A stretch of 64,000 nt of DNA from Capra hircus (lineage: Eukaryota > Chordata > Mammalia > Artiodactyla > Bovidae): the NCBI RefSeq assembly GCF_001704415.2, contig NC_030813.1, positions 11,054,001 to 11,118,000 on the forward strand, given 5' to 3'. The position numbers and the translations under genes are program-made. The notes beneath the pieces were generated by a model, which saw only the letters and a program-made list of their open reading frames with translations, was not told where the DNA came from and made no database searches. This document shows, one piece after another, positions 34,815-46,975 of the stretch. Position 1 is the first letter of the stretch, and the number at the start of each line of letters is the position of its first letter.

Positions 34815-36267
34815 CTATTTTTTCTAGTTTTATTGAGATATGATTGCCATACTGCACTGTTTAAGTTCAAGGTGTATAGCACAATCACTTGACTTTACAT
34901 ACATTATGAAATGATTACCACAATAATTTTAGTGACTATCCATTATTTTATACAGATACAAAATTAAATTAGAAAAGAAATATTTTCTCCTCATGATGAG
35001 AACTTAGAATTTACTCTGTTTACAAGTTTCATGCATAATATACAGAAGTGTTAATTGTATTTATCATGATGTACGTTATATCCTTTGTAGTTATTGATCT
35101 TGTAACTGGAAGTTTATACCTTTTGACTACCTTCATCCAATCCCTCCTCCCTCTTCCCACCCCCTCGCCTCTGGTTGCCACAAATCTGATCTCTTTTTCC
35201 ATGAGTTTTTATATTTGTTTGCTTGTTTTTGACATACAATTGATGTACCACACTATCTTGGTTTCTGGTATACAACATAGCGATTCATTATTGCTATACA
35301 TTTTTAAATGACCACCACAATATGTCTAGCTACCATCTACCACCATACAAAGGTATTACATACTTATTGACTATATTCCCCACACTGCACATTTCATCCC
35401 CATGAGTCATTGATTTTGAAGCTAGAAGTCTGTACCTTCTAATCTCCCTCACTTGTTTCTCTCCTCCCCTGAGCCCCCTTATCTCTGGCAACCTCCTGTT
35501 TGTTTTGTGTTTCTGTAACTCTTGTTTCTGTTTTGTTCTGTTATTCATTTGTTTTGTGTTTTAGATTCCACATGTAAGTGAAATCATACAGCATGTGTCT
35601 TTCTCTGTCTGACTTATTTCAGTCAATATAATACCCTCTAAGTCCATCCATATCACAAATGGCAAGATTTCATTCCTTTTATGGCTAAGTAATATTCCAT
35701 AATATATATGTGTTCCCATATATATACATATATATATATAGCATCTTCTTTATCCATTCATCTAGTGATCGGCATTCAGGTTGCTTCCATATCTTGGCTA
35801 TTATAGATAATACTGCAAAAAAGATAGGTATGCATGTATCTTTTCTAACTTGTGCTTTCATTTTCTTCATATACATACCCCAGAGTAGAATTGCTGAATT
35901 ATGGTAGTTATCTTTTTAATTTTTTGAAGAACCTCCATACTGTTTCTCACAGTAGCTGCACCAATTTACATTCCTAGCAATAGAGCATGAGGATTCCCTT
36001 TTCTCCACATCCTATCCAACACTTGTTATTTATTGTATTTTTTTATAATAGTCACTCTGACAGGTTTGAGATGACATCTTCCTGTGGTTTTATTTGCGTG
36101 TCCCTAATAATGATGTAAAGCATTCTTTCATGTGCTTCTTGGCTATCTATAAGTCTTCCTCCAAATAACGTGTCTATTTAGACCGGCTGTCCATTTTTTA
36201 AGTGGGTTGTTAGGACTTTTGTGGTGTTTTGTTGTTGTTGTTGTGTGAATTCTTCATATACTTTAGA
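34815..36267 (-). mobile_element. Old L1 3' ends, two copies in tandem
   Basis: The L1M 3' landmarks appear twice in order. 'ttattgagatatgattgcc' and 'ggttgccacaaatctgatc' form the first copy. 'gacatacaattgatgtacc', 'ctctggcaacctcctgttt' and 'gctaagtaatattccataat' form the second. There is a (TA)-rich stretch at 35700-35742. The second copy runs to the BovB insertion at 36268. Confidence 0.75.
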
Positions 36268-38640
36268 TCAGTCAGTTCAGTTCACGCGTGCAGTTGTCTC
36301 CAACTCTTTGTGACCTCATGGACTGCAGCATGCCAGGCTTCACTGTCCATCGACTCCCAGAGCTTGCTCAAACTCATGTTCATCAAGCCGGTGATGCCAA
36401 CCAACCATCTCACCTTCTGTAGTCCCTTCCTCTGTTTACCTTCAATCTTTCCCAGCATCAGGGTCTTTCTAACGAGTCAGCTCTTTGCATCAGGTGCCAA
36501 ACTATTGGAGCTTCAGCTTCAACATCAGTCCTTCCAAAGTATATTCAGAACTGATTTCCTTTAGAATTGACTAGTTGGATCTCCTTGCTGTCCAAGGGAC
36601 TCTAAAGAGTCTTCCCAACACCGTAGTTCAAAAGCATTAATTCTTCAGTACTCAGCTTTCTTTATGGTCCAACTCTCACATCCATACATGACTACTGGAA
36701 AAATCATAGCTTCATCTAGATGGACCTTTGTCAGCAAAGTAATAACTCTGCTTTTTAATATGCTGTCCAGGTTGGTCATAGCTTTTCTTCCAAGGAGTAA
36801 GCATCTTTTAATTTCATGGCTGCAGTCATTACCTGCAATGATTTTGGACCCCAAAAATGTAAAGTCACTCACTGTTTCCATTGTTTCCCAATCTATTTAC
36901 CAGGAAGTGATGGGACTAGATCCTATGATCTTAGTTTTTTGAATGATGAGTTTCAAGGCAGCTTTTTTACTTTTCTCTTTCATTTTCATCAAGAGGCACT
37001 TTAGTTCTTCTTTGCTTTCTGCCATAAGGGTAGTGTCATCTGCATTTCTCAGGTTATTGGTATTTCTCCGGGCAATCTTGATTCCAGCTTGTGCTTCATC
37101 AGGCCCAACATTTCGCATGATGTAGTCTGCATATAAGCTGCAAGGTGACAATACACAGGTTTGACGTTCTCCTTTTTCAATTTGGAGCCAGTCTATTGTT
37201 CCATGTCCTGTTCTAACTGTTGCTTCTTGACCTGAATACAGATTTCTCAGGAGGCAGGTAATGTGGTCTGGTATTCTCATCTCTTGAAGAAATTTCCACA
37301 GTTTGTTGTGATCTAGACAGTCAAAGGCTATGACATAGTCAGTGAAGCAGAAGTAGATGTTTTTCTGAAATTATCTTGGTTTTTCTATGATGCAACGAAT
37401 GTTGGCAATTTGATCTCTGATTCCTCCGCCTTTTGTAAATACAGCTCAAACATCTGGAAGCTCTCAGTTCATTGAAGTCTAGCTTGGAGAATTTTGAGCA
37501 TTATTTTGCCTGCGTGTGGGATGAGTGCAATTGTGCGGTACTTTGAACAGTTTTTGGCATTGCCTTTCCTTAGGATTGGAATGAAAACTGACCTTTTCCA
37601 GTCCTGTGGCCACTGCTGAGTTTTCCAAATTTGCTGGCACAATGAGTGCGACACTTTATCTTTTGAGTGCAAATTTTCTGGCATATTGAGTGTAACAGCA
37701 TCATCTCTTAGAATTTGAAATAGCTCAACTGGAATTCCATTCCCTCCGCTAGCTTTGTTTGTAGTGACCTTCCTAAGGCCCATTAGATTTCACATTCCAG
37801 GATGTCTGGCTCTAGCTGAGTGATCACACCATCATGGTCATCTTGGTCATGAAGATCTTTTTTGTATAGTTCTTCTGTGTATTCTTGCCACCTCTTCTTA
37901 ATATCAGTTGAAAAGGACATCTTTTTTGGTGTTAATTCTAGAAAGTCTTGTAGGTCTTCACTGAACCATTCAACTTCAACTTCTTTGGCATTAGTGATTG
38001 GGAAATAGACATGGATTACTATGATACTGAATGGTTTGCCTTGGAAACAAACAGAGATCATTCTGTTGTTTTTGAGATTGCACCCAAGTACTGCATTTTG
38101 GACTCTTGTTGACTATGAGGGCTAATCCATTTCTTCTACGGGATTCTTGTCCACAGTAGTAAATATAATGATCATCTGAATTAAATTCACCCATTTTGGT
38201 TGATTTTAGTTCACTGATTCCTGAAATGTTGATGTTCACTCTTACCATCTCCTGTTTGACCACTTCCAATTTGCCTTGATTCATGGACATAATATTCCGG
38301 GTTCCTATGCAATATTGTTCTTTACAGCATCAGACTTTACTTCCATCATCAGTCACATCCACAACTAGGCTTTGCTTTGGCTTTGGCTCAGCCTCTTAAT
38401 TCTTTCTGGAGCTGTTTCTCCAATGGCATATTGGCACCTACCAACCTGGGGAGTTCATCTTACAGGGTCATCTTTTTGCCTCTCCATACTGTTCATGGGG
38501 TTCTCAAGGAAAGAATGCTGAAGTGGTTTGCCATTCCCTTCTCCAGTGGGCCACATTTTATCAGACCCCTCCATCACGACCCATCAGTCTTGGGTGGTCC
38601 CACATGGCATGGCTCATAGTTTCATTGAGTTAGATAGTAA
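36268..38640 (-). mobile_element. BovB LINE with 5' region retained and an internal deletion
   Basis: It runs from the 'cagttcagttcac' 3' tail (36268) through RT to the N-terminal endonuclease region (about 37991-38290) and the 5' region at 38400-38640. Around 37905-37912 the sequence jumps from the RT linker directly to the early endonuclease segment, so roughly 1 kb is missing. The RT box at 37035-37046 reads NADD, not YADD, with further frameshifts. It cannot encode active enzyme. Confidence 0.9.
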
Positions 38641-39544
38641 CTCATATTTTAGATAGTAACCCAATAAAGCTCTACTATTTTTAAGGTGAAAGATGTCTTC
38701 CTTACATGATATTACTCTTACTTTTCTCATGAAGTTAATGAAATAATTGTATTAGTTGTTCCAATATATATATGTAAATAGTAAATAATAAAATGTATTT
38801 TTAAAATGCTTATATGTGTATATGAGGTTGAGGAACAAGTACAAGCATTGTCTATGGTAGAAAATGTTGAGCTCCCTTTTTAATGAGTTGCATTTGTAAT
38901 TTCCTCAGTTTAGACCAAGATTATGCAAGTTCTCTTTTATTTGGTATTATTTTTTTCATTCCAGCTGCAATCCTTGATGAGTTGTATATAAGATTATATT
39001 TTTAATCACATTCAAATTTTTGTTGCTCTCTCAAGAGCAATCAATCTAGATTTTTACTTTTTCCTAGACTCTGATCCACAATACCCAATTCTACAATATA
39101 TTTAAAGTTAATCCTGAGGAAGGAAAAGTTATAAAAAAGTAATAAATGTGGAAGAGTAGTTGGCTAAAGGCAATAAGTGGCTGTGCAAACATTAACAGTT
39201 TCTTTATTGCAGTAAAAATTCCTCATTAGACCACAAAAAGACAAGTTTTCTTAAGTTTGATTTCATTTCAACCCATATACATACATAGACTAAAAGTTCT
39301 GAAACAACTGTTTAATTTTAAAACTGGTATGATTTTGGTTCTTTGCTAGTCTGGAAGTTATTAGATTATTGAATTTGATAATGTTGATTCCACAATGGGG
39401 AAAAAGCTAATATGTAAAGTAACGCTATACTTTTAATGAACAATGAGGTTGGCCTATCCCAATTTCAATTTTTATTCTTAGAGTGAGTTTAAGAGTGACT
39501 TTGAAATAGAAATCAGATGTGTGACTTTCTACCAATATTAGTCT
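38641..39544. other. AT-rich intronic sequence
   Basis: About 900 nt with no recognised repeat or coding frame. Confidence 0.5.
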
Positions 39545-39952
39545 TTGCAAACTGCCATAACAAGACATCACAGACTGGGTGGTTTAAACAACATACATTT
39601 ACTTTATCAGTTTTTGAGGTTACAAGTCCATGATGGAGGTGCCAGAAAATTCAGTTTCTTCCTGACTTGAAGACAGCCATTTTCGGGCTGTGTTCCCAAT
39701 TGGCCTCTCCTCTGTGCATTGCAGAAGGGAGGGAGAGAAAGGGAGAGCCAGAGAGAAAAGGAGAGAGAGGAGGAATGCACTGTGGTATCTGTTTTCTTAT
39801 AAGGCAACCAGACCGTCAAGTTAGGATCCTTATGACTTCATTTAAGCTGAATTACCTCCCTAAAGAACCTACCTCTGAATACAGTCACATTGGGAGTTAC
39901 AATTTCAACGTGTGAATGTGGAGGGCAGGACTACAGTTCAGTCCCTAACGCC
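39545..39952 (-). mobile_element. MaLR-type LTR (MLT1/MST class) just upstream of NDST exon A
   Basis: 'aaactgccataacaagacat', 'cagactgggtggtttaaac' and 'gaatacagtcacattgggag' are the reverse complement of a MaLR LTR. It is nearly full length and ends about 120 nt before the exon acceptor. A GA-rich stretch at 39725-39775 lies inside it. Confidence 0.85.
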
Positions 39953-40071
39953 ACCTAAAATGATAATTGTGCTTCTCATAAAATTCCACGTTTAGGTGAA
40001 GTTCTTCTTCGAGCTTCTGTGCCACTTTTTAGCATATGCATATGATATTTCTGGTCACTTTTATTTTTCAG

Positions 40072-40254
40072 ATCAGCATTTTCATGACCCATTTGTCAAA
40101 CTATGGGAATGACCGCCTAGGGTTGTACACCTTTGTGAACCTGGCCAACTTCGTTCAGAGCTGGACCAACCTGAAATTGCAAACTCTGCCTCCGGTGCAA
40201 CTAGCGCACAAGTACTTTGAGCTCTTCCCTGAGCAAAGAGATCCTCTCTGGCAG
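40072..40254 (+). CDS. NDST4: NDST internal exon A: end of the N-deacetylase half (partial gene)
   Basis: This exon is 183 nt, exactly 61 codons, phase 0 at both ends. It has an acceptor 'ttatttttcag' and a donor 'CAG|gtaaca'. It reads ISIFMTHLSNYGNDRLGLYT near its start and ends EQRDPLWQ. These match the conserved C-terminal part of the N-deacetylase domain of heparan sulfate N-deacetylase/N-sulfotransferases, Golgi type II membrane enzymes that remove acetyl from GlcNAc and sulfate the free amine during heparan sulfate synthesis. It should fall around residues 530-600 of a protein of about 870 residues. There is no stop, frameshift or damaged splice site, and the junction with the next exon (LWQ|NPCDDKRH) reads as in the family. 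The whole sequence resembles NDST4 most, from memory; NDST3 is the chief alternative. The preceding exon is not in the window, so the upstream 40 kb is read as intron. The family call is very firm; the paralogue call is moderate. Confidence 0.93.
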
Positions 40255-40602
40255 GTAACACTGAACATTCTCTCCTGGGGTGAAAGAGAAAAAACTAGCA
40301 ATTTGTGAGCACTGAATTGATGTTGGCAACTCTGCTGGAAATACTATAGCTGGCATTTAACACCAACTTCTTTTTTATCCAGTAGTTGTATTCTCTTCAA
40401 TAATGCTTTTTATTTGTTTTGTGGATTAAGTTTTGCATTTGGGGTTTGTTTTTCTGTGGGTTTGTATGTTAGTCAGTTGGTTTGGAAGTTTTGCCTAGAG
40501 GATATTGTTTCATTATTGGTATTTTCTGAGAGCTAATCATTTTGACTTGCATTTAGCATGGCCACTGACTAGCAGGAAAATGGTTAGGTGTTAGGTATCT
40601 AG
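40255..40602. other. Intronic sequence after exon A
   Basis: No repeat recognised. T-rich stretch at 40370-40460. Confidence 0.5.
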
Positions 40603-41040
40603 TGTTGAGGCAGTCCAAGTGCAGGTTGGAAAATAATTTCCAGACATAGACCATTTCAGAAAGGAGGAAGTTTGTTAAGAAAAAACAGCAGAGAGAAAGT
40701 GGGCACTGCGAGCGCAGTGGGCCAACACCTCTTGACAGGCCTGGGAGAGTCAACCATTTTTGTGAGTTAATAGCCAATTTTTATAGCCTCAAGACAAAGG
40801 AAATTCCTGCTGGATGGTTTGCATTAGGTGATTGGTTGGGGTGCTATAGTGTGTTTACTGGAGTGGGCGTCTTTGCCTAACTGGGAGTCAGGGAGCTTGT
40901 TAGTGATTACCAGGGGCTTTTGGTAACAGTTACAAAGGGGATTAGTCAGCTTTGGAGGTGACCTTGGTTCTGGACTCTGCTTCTGTGGCCTTGGTGCAAG
41001 GACTTGCATCTGTGGCCCTGGGGCAGGATCCATCATCTAA
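40603..41040 (-). mobile_element. Probable ERV1-like solo LTR
   Basis: Read on the minus strand it has an LTR layout. A CCAAT box lies in 'caccccaaccaatcacc' (about 40830-40835). A TATA box follows in 'ggctataaaaattgg' (about 40776-40790). A transcription-start-like region with 'gctcgcagtgcccacttt' comes next, and the sequence closes in '...cctcaaca' at 40603. No gag, pol or env was seen beside it. The upstream edge is obscured by the Bov-tA at 41047. The family name is uncertain. Confidence 0.6.
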
Positions 41041-41046
41041 GAAGAT

Positions 41047-41264
41047 GGGCTACCCAAGTGGCTCAGCAGAAAAGAACCTGTCTGCAACGCAGGCGCCACA
41101 GGAGGCATGGGCTGATCCCTGGGTCAAGAAGATCCCTGGAGGAGGAAAGGGCAACCCACTCCAGCATTGTTGCTAGGAAAATCCCATGGACAGAGGAGCT
41201 TGGTAGGCAGTCCATGGATAGCGTTGCAAAGAGTCGGACACAACTGAGCATCTGATCACACAGA
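41047..41264 (+). mobile_element. Bov-tA SINE
   Basis: The head is 'gggctacccaagtggctcag' and the tail 'gtcggacacaactgagcat'. It abuts the LTR. Confidence 0.92.
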
Positions 41265-43091
41265 GCACATGTCTAGGGAGACAGAAATCAAGGGCCACCA
41301 TAGTCTAAATGGCTATAAGTAGACCTTGATATGTACGTGTTCAACACAGATAGTCTAAATAGAAAAGGAAAGGCTTTTTACTTCAAGCCTATACAGATTC
41401 TATCTTTAATATGTCTTCAGGGTTTTGTTTTTAAATCCAGTCTTTCACTAGGTCAGATCTATTGATAAAGAATTGTTAGTTTTAATTCAACTTTTTGTGG
41501 GAGCCACTGAGCCTCAGGGCATGAAAATGTAAACTAGCTGCTTCTTACCGTTTATCTAGGAAAATGCTACCTTCTACTCTCTTGGTTCTTTATGCATCAG
41601 ATTACATTGACCCACACAATCAATAAGCTGACTGCAGAGAGCGGATCAGATGGTCCCCTGCTAAGTAGTCAGTAGAGGAGTAGCATCCTCATTAATGAGA
41701 AATCACTGTGAAACAGGCTTTTTACCATTTCCTCTCCCTCTCTTGTGTTTCTCTTTATTCCATAATTCATGTTACATGCCCTTCTGTGTCTATATGGCTA
41801 AAAAAAATTCCCCAATATGTTTATTGATCATCTCCTATGTATAAGGCAAGGCTAATTGCTCTAGAAAATTCAAAGAAGAATAAAATACAGTGCTTTCTCT
41901 CGAAGTCAATAGAGCATTTTCTTGTTATTTTTATTCACTGTTACATATTTTAAAATCTGTTTTAAAACAGCTACCGTAAGTCATACTTTATTTTAATGAT
42001 TTATTCAGCAGTTTGGTGTATATGTTAAGTAGACAGATAAAAAAGGCATAATTTTTATAATGTGTATACTCATACTACATAGATGCTGAATTTCATGAAG
42101 GCAAAACCTTGTGTCCCATAAATGGTAGTTAAAAGTGCTCACATACTTATAAAATTGATAAATCATCGATAGTAAATCAATTCTTTTCTCACATATTTTT
42201 ATTTATAAGATATCTATAATTCATGGTACAGAAACAATAAAAAGTAGCCAACTTAATCAAGGTGATAGATGATCTAAAAATTGAGTCAGTGGCCCCAAAC
42301 TCTACTATCTTCAGAAGGGAAAAGAATGCTTTTTTAAATGAAAATTTTATACATCTTAATGCTGTATGAGTTTTTTAAAAATAAATAATTGTGTTCACTG
42401 ATAGTTTTCCATCTCAGTGACACTACTTGTTTTCTTTGGAAATGAGCATAATCAAAAACACATCAGCTCCAATAAGATTTGGTCAATATTATGGTTTTAA
42501 ATTTGATGATCAAATGTTAGATATGAAATACTGTGCTAGTTGAATAGGGGTATAAGTGAAAATTAGAAAAAGAAATAGCATTATTCCTTAGACAACTGCA
42601 TCACTTTGGAAGACATAAGAACATATGCATACACAAAGAAAAAAAGACATCTGTGAGTGTGACTTATAATTTTGAATAGCATCATAGAGGTAAATTCCTA
42701 GGGAGTTCTTAAATGATATAATTAATCAGAAAAGGCATCAGATAGTTCACAAATTTAACTTGCTGTTTTCGTTTATATTTCTATTATTAAAACATAGCTT
42801 ATTATAAGAGTATTTAAATAATACTCAAGAGTAAATGTTTACTAAAAGTCTCTTGTTTTATTACATGAATTAGATAATTTATATGGTTACTTTTAAGTGA
42901 AAAATGAAGTTGTAAACATCTCTTACTAACAAACGTGCCATGTGTTCCTAAATGTATTTAAGAAAGAAAACAAGGACTAGTAAGGAGAATTGCAGTTAAG
43001 TTGAACAGGGAATTATTCACATATATGAGATTTTGAGAACCATAGACATTGAAGCAAAACTTTTCCAGTCATAAAGGGTATCCTGTGAACT
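41265..43091. other. AT-rich intronic block
   Basis: About 1.8 kb with no recognised repeat and no coding frame. Confidence 0.5.
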
Positions 43092-43297
43092 AGTGAAGTT
43101 GCTCAGTTGTGTCCAAGTCTTTGCGACCCCATGGGCTATAGCCTACAAGGCTCCTCCATCCATGGAATTTTCCAGGCAAGAGTATTGGAGTGGGTTGCCA
43201 TTTCCTTCTCCAGGAAGATATTCCTGACCCAGGGATTGAATCCAGGTCTTCCGCATTGCAGGCAGACACTTTACCATCTGAGGCACCAGGGAAGCCA
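43092..43297 (-). mobile_element. Bov-tA SINE
   Basis: 'gtgaagttgctcagttgtg', 'catccatggaattttccagg' and 'ccatctgaggcaccaggga' give a full-length reverse copy. Confidence 0.93.
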
Positions 43298-43477
43298 GAA
43301 AACTGCAAATGCTCTAGTGAAGATAAAGGGCATAATACTTTTGATTTCCTTTCGATGGTGGTTTTCTCTTCTCATTTCATGTTTATAATAGCAAGCAAAC
43401 AAAACAGCTATAAGCATTATCATTGTGTCCTTTATATAGCATCAATTTAATTTTACAAAACATATATAATTTTGAAC

Positions 43478-43668
43478 TTGGAAGTGTTGCTCAGTCATGT
43501 CTGACTTCTTTGTAACCTCGTGGATTGTAGCCTGTCAGATTACTCTGTCCATGGAATGTTCCAGGCAAGAATAGTGGAGTGCATAGACATTCCCTTCTCC
43601 AGGGATTGAACCCAGGTCTCCCACATTGCAGGCAGATTCTTTACTACCTGAGCCACAAGGGAAGCCCC
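43478..43668 (-). mobile_element. Bov-tA SINE
   Basis: 'gttgctcagtcatgtctgac' to 'gagccacaagggaagcccc'. It lacks about 15 nt around the 'ggggatcttcctgaccc' block. Confidence 0.92.
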
Positions 43669-46600
43669 ACACATAAGCATAACCAACACTAATTAAAGGT
43701 TTTACAGTCCATTCATCACAGCCCTGAAGAGATAAGATCAATTAATATTCTGTGTCTCTGTCACTACTATGCATTCTCTAAGTTGAATGTTGCAGATACT
43801 GTATTATATTTATTATAAACATGCCTTTTTATTTAGTGCATTTCACTTTTAAAAAGTCAACTGTTATCTTTCCTTAGATTTTCAATTCAAGCTTTTTTAT
43901 GGTCACAAATAAAAAGAAAATGTGCAAAATGATAATCTTAACAGCTATTTAATTTCCTTTGGCTCCTTACGTAGATTTTCATTAGCACCAACTAACAGAT
44001 ATGTGAAAACATCTTTGTCACCTAATTAAAAAGTGCAATATGAATATCTGTCAATGGCCAGCAGGGAAAGTACAACACAGAATGTTCTCCCTTCACTGGA
44101 AGTGGCTTCTTTTAAAGTTGTTTAATATGAGAATATGTACTGAGCACACAAAGAACTCGATCCCTAGAGTCCATCCTCCTCAGTGCAGTCCCTGGTGTGT
44201 AAGATTCTTAAAATTATACTCATAGATTTCTATTAATTCATGCCCCTTTTTGTTTGGGTGGAATAATCAGCATAAAGGAATAAGGCTTCCTGTTTCTGTT
44301 TTTTTTTTTTTACCTCCCATTATAGAAACCCAGACCCCAACATGGAGGCAGTTGGAAGGTCAGATCATTGCACATTCACTAATCGATGCTTTTAAGCTCT
44401 CAAGCTGTCAGGTTAGCTCAGTCTCAATCTCCAGTCAGTCACTCCAGGGTCTCACTGTCAATAAATGTGCCAAGCGTGATGTGGATTCCTGCTCGCCTGT
44501 GTGACCAAGGGAATGCTCAAAGAGCTGCAGCTCCTCTCTTTCCAGGCCAGTGTCTCTACGAGTAAAGAAACAGGGGAACAAAGCCACAGGGTGCGCACCT
44601 TAGGGAATTAGCACCTTGGTAGATTCTCGCTGGGCGATCATCTAACTCCCGCTTAGAAATGATGAGATCTGAATGTCTATGACATAAACAAAGCACGTGG
44701 TCTAGTCATACAAACACTGTAGATTCTATAAGTTGGTGCTGACACGGAGAATTACAGATTGTAACAGCAGGAGGCAGTGGGGCCTCTAGCTCAACCTATT
44801 CATTTTAGACACCGAGGAGGTACAATTACTTGACTATTAGGGACAAGTCAGAACTGAAGCTCAAGTTGCCTTATTATTCCTGGAACTCCGGTTTAGTCCC
44901 AACCACACCAAGATGGTAGTTTTATGTTTGAATAATAAATATATTTCTATCCTTGAGTGTCTATGTAGAACGAAATATCAGGAACACCTTGTGACTTCAG
45001 AAGCGCAGGATGGAGTACTCTGTGAACTGATGCAAACAATGCTTTTGAAATACCTGTATAATAAAAAGAAAGGTCTTCGCCTTCATGGAATTTACAAACA
45101 ATTATAGCTCCTGGTTATGTGAACAAAATGACATCATAAATTTGTCTTCATATTTCCCCCCTTTTTGTTCACTCTGTACCTTATTTATGACTCTATTATT
45201 GCACTTACCATATGGTATTGCAGACACCTGTGCTTGTCATATACCAGCTCTTGCAAACCTTAAAGGGTAAGATGTTGGTAATCTAGAACCTAGCATTGTA
45301 CCATAGCTACTGTCATTAAAATTTCACAAATGTATCAGCAAACACAGAGGGTGTGTGCAAAAAGGCAATAAGAGTGGCGCACTTGTTTCTTGGTAAGAGA
45401 AGGCATATAATGGGACATGACCTTGAGGAGCAAATGCGAGCCAGTCAGGAAAGCTTTGTGAGCTGTCAGAGTAATTTGGGTTTGATAGGCAACAAGTGTG
45501 TTCTGAAGATGAGAGTGAAATACCTTTTTCAGTGTTGGCCAAAAAAGATTATACCAGAAGTTTTTGTTTGTTCTTTTCCATGACAAATGAGAACGGGGAG
45601 GAGCTGCAGTTAGGTAATAATCTAGATATGAGAGAGGGAAGCGCTGAGTAGCTTCCTGGCTATGGGGGAAAAAGTGAGCCTTAAAAGAAAAAGTGTTAGA
45701 AATTATTTGTGGGTGAGACCCTGAGATTAAAGGAACTCTGATATATAAGTAATTATCCCCATAGCTGGGGAAATAAGAGTTCTATAATTTCATAGTCTTC
45801 ACTTCCCTTTATTCATCTTTTAGCCTTTCTGGTGAAATAGCCAGAACAACTTTCATCACTTCACACTTGGAGCAGAGGCACAGATTTCATCATCATCTGA
45901 TACATCTTTCCTAATCACCATGTGGATTTATGTGTTACAGTACTACATTTCTCTTCTTAATTCAGAATAGTATTTAAACCTTTCAGAAATTCTTCCCAAA
46001 TACTCAAGTAATTCCTCATGATTTTAATTCTTTTAGTATTTTAGTTATTTAGTTTACCATGAACCATTTCATTCTTTTGATCACACAAAAGACATCCAGA
46101 AATGGTGACGTAAGTCATGGATTTTTCTTTTCCCATCAATCAGTTGCAAATACAATCTTGTCAGGTGTCAAATTCTCCACACAAGTACCTTACTAAGGTT
46201 TCGTCATGGTAAAACTACTTGCAGATAGCAAAAGAAAAAAAAATGATAATACTTTCATACTTGGTGAATCAAAATCATCATCAGATAACTATTTTGAACC
46301 CCTAATTCAAGTATAACAATAAAAACTGAATTTTTTGTGTATGTCCTACAGAAATGTCTGATAACTTTTAACATACTATAAGTGAAACATTATATGAGAC
46401 CAACCTATTAATAAGAGTTTAAAATACAGTTTCTTTCATTGAGTTGGTTATCCAGATTCCCTGATAGTATATTCACAAAACCATAAATAATAATATAAGG
46501 TATTGTATGCAAGAGTGTTCAGTCATGTTTGAAGATACTCAGAGCTACAGGGTAAACTTGTCTCTTCCGCCTGGGGTCAACTGTGCTTTTGAGAATATTT

Positions 46601-46810
46601 TATGGGAAAATACAAATAGTGTGAATTTATTGAATAAAGATGGTGTAATATGGTGAAGAATGCACGGGTGTTTAGGATAAATCAGATGTATTTTGTGCTT
46701 AAAGCAATTCTTGTGGCACTATTACCATGACCCACACATGAACCACAGGCTTCTTTCAGCAATCTCACCCCCAGAGGTGGGCATTTATGCACCTTTGTAA
46801 ATCAGACCGG
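43669..46810. other. Unique-looking intronic block
   Basis: About 3.1 kb. A weak MIR/L2-like block lies at 44795-44880. Frames at 44250-44504 (84 codons) and 45353-45583 (76 codons) are open but show no domain. The rest is unassigned. Confidence 0.45.
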
Positions 46811-46975
46811 ACTTCCCAGGTGGTGCGAGTGGTAAAGAACCCACCGAGGTTCGATCCCTGGGTCAGGAAAATCCTCTGGAGGAGGGCATGGCAACCCACT
46901 CCAGTGGCGGGCTACAGTCCATAGGGCCCGAAGAGTCAGACACAAATGAAGCAACTTAGCATGCAGACACGAATC
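46811..46975 (+). mobile_element. Bov-tA SINE with internal deletions
   Basis: It begins 'acttcccaggtggtgcgag' and ends 'gtcagacacaaatgaagc'. Two blocks present in other copies (after 'aaagaaccc' and after 'ccactccagt') are missing. Confidence 0.88.

Larger units (their letters stand above)
1..40071 (+). other. Upstream NDST intron (3' 40 kb; 5' end outside window)
   Basis: No NDST-like exon was recognised before 40072. The protein segment expected just upstream in the family, the rest of the deacetylase domain, is absent. The stretch is therefore read as one long intron ending at the ttatttttcag acceptor. Its contents are the repeats and unique segments listed individually. Confidence 0.75.

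Noticed and set aside
35700..35742. TATA-rich stretch as a promoter
   Set aside because: It is the (TA)n tract usual at this place in old L1 3' regions.
43090..43322. ctagtgaag repeats as a target-site duplication of the Bov-tA at 43092
   Set aside because: The left copy is part of the SINE's own 'gtgaag..gctcag' tail and the right copy is 17 nt beyond the SINE end.
45353..45583. 76-codon plus frame
   Set aside because: Unrecognised, with no conserved motif. It lies within the NDST intron where no exon is expected.
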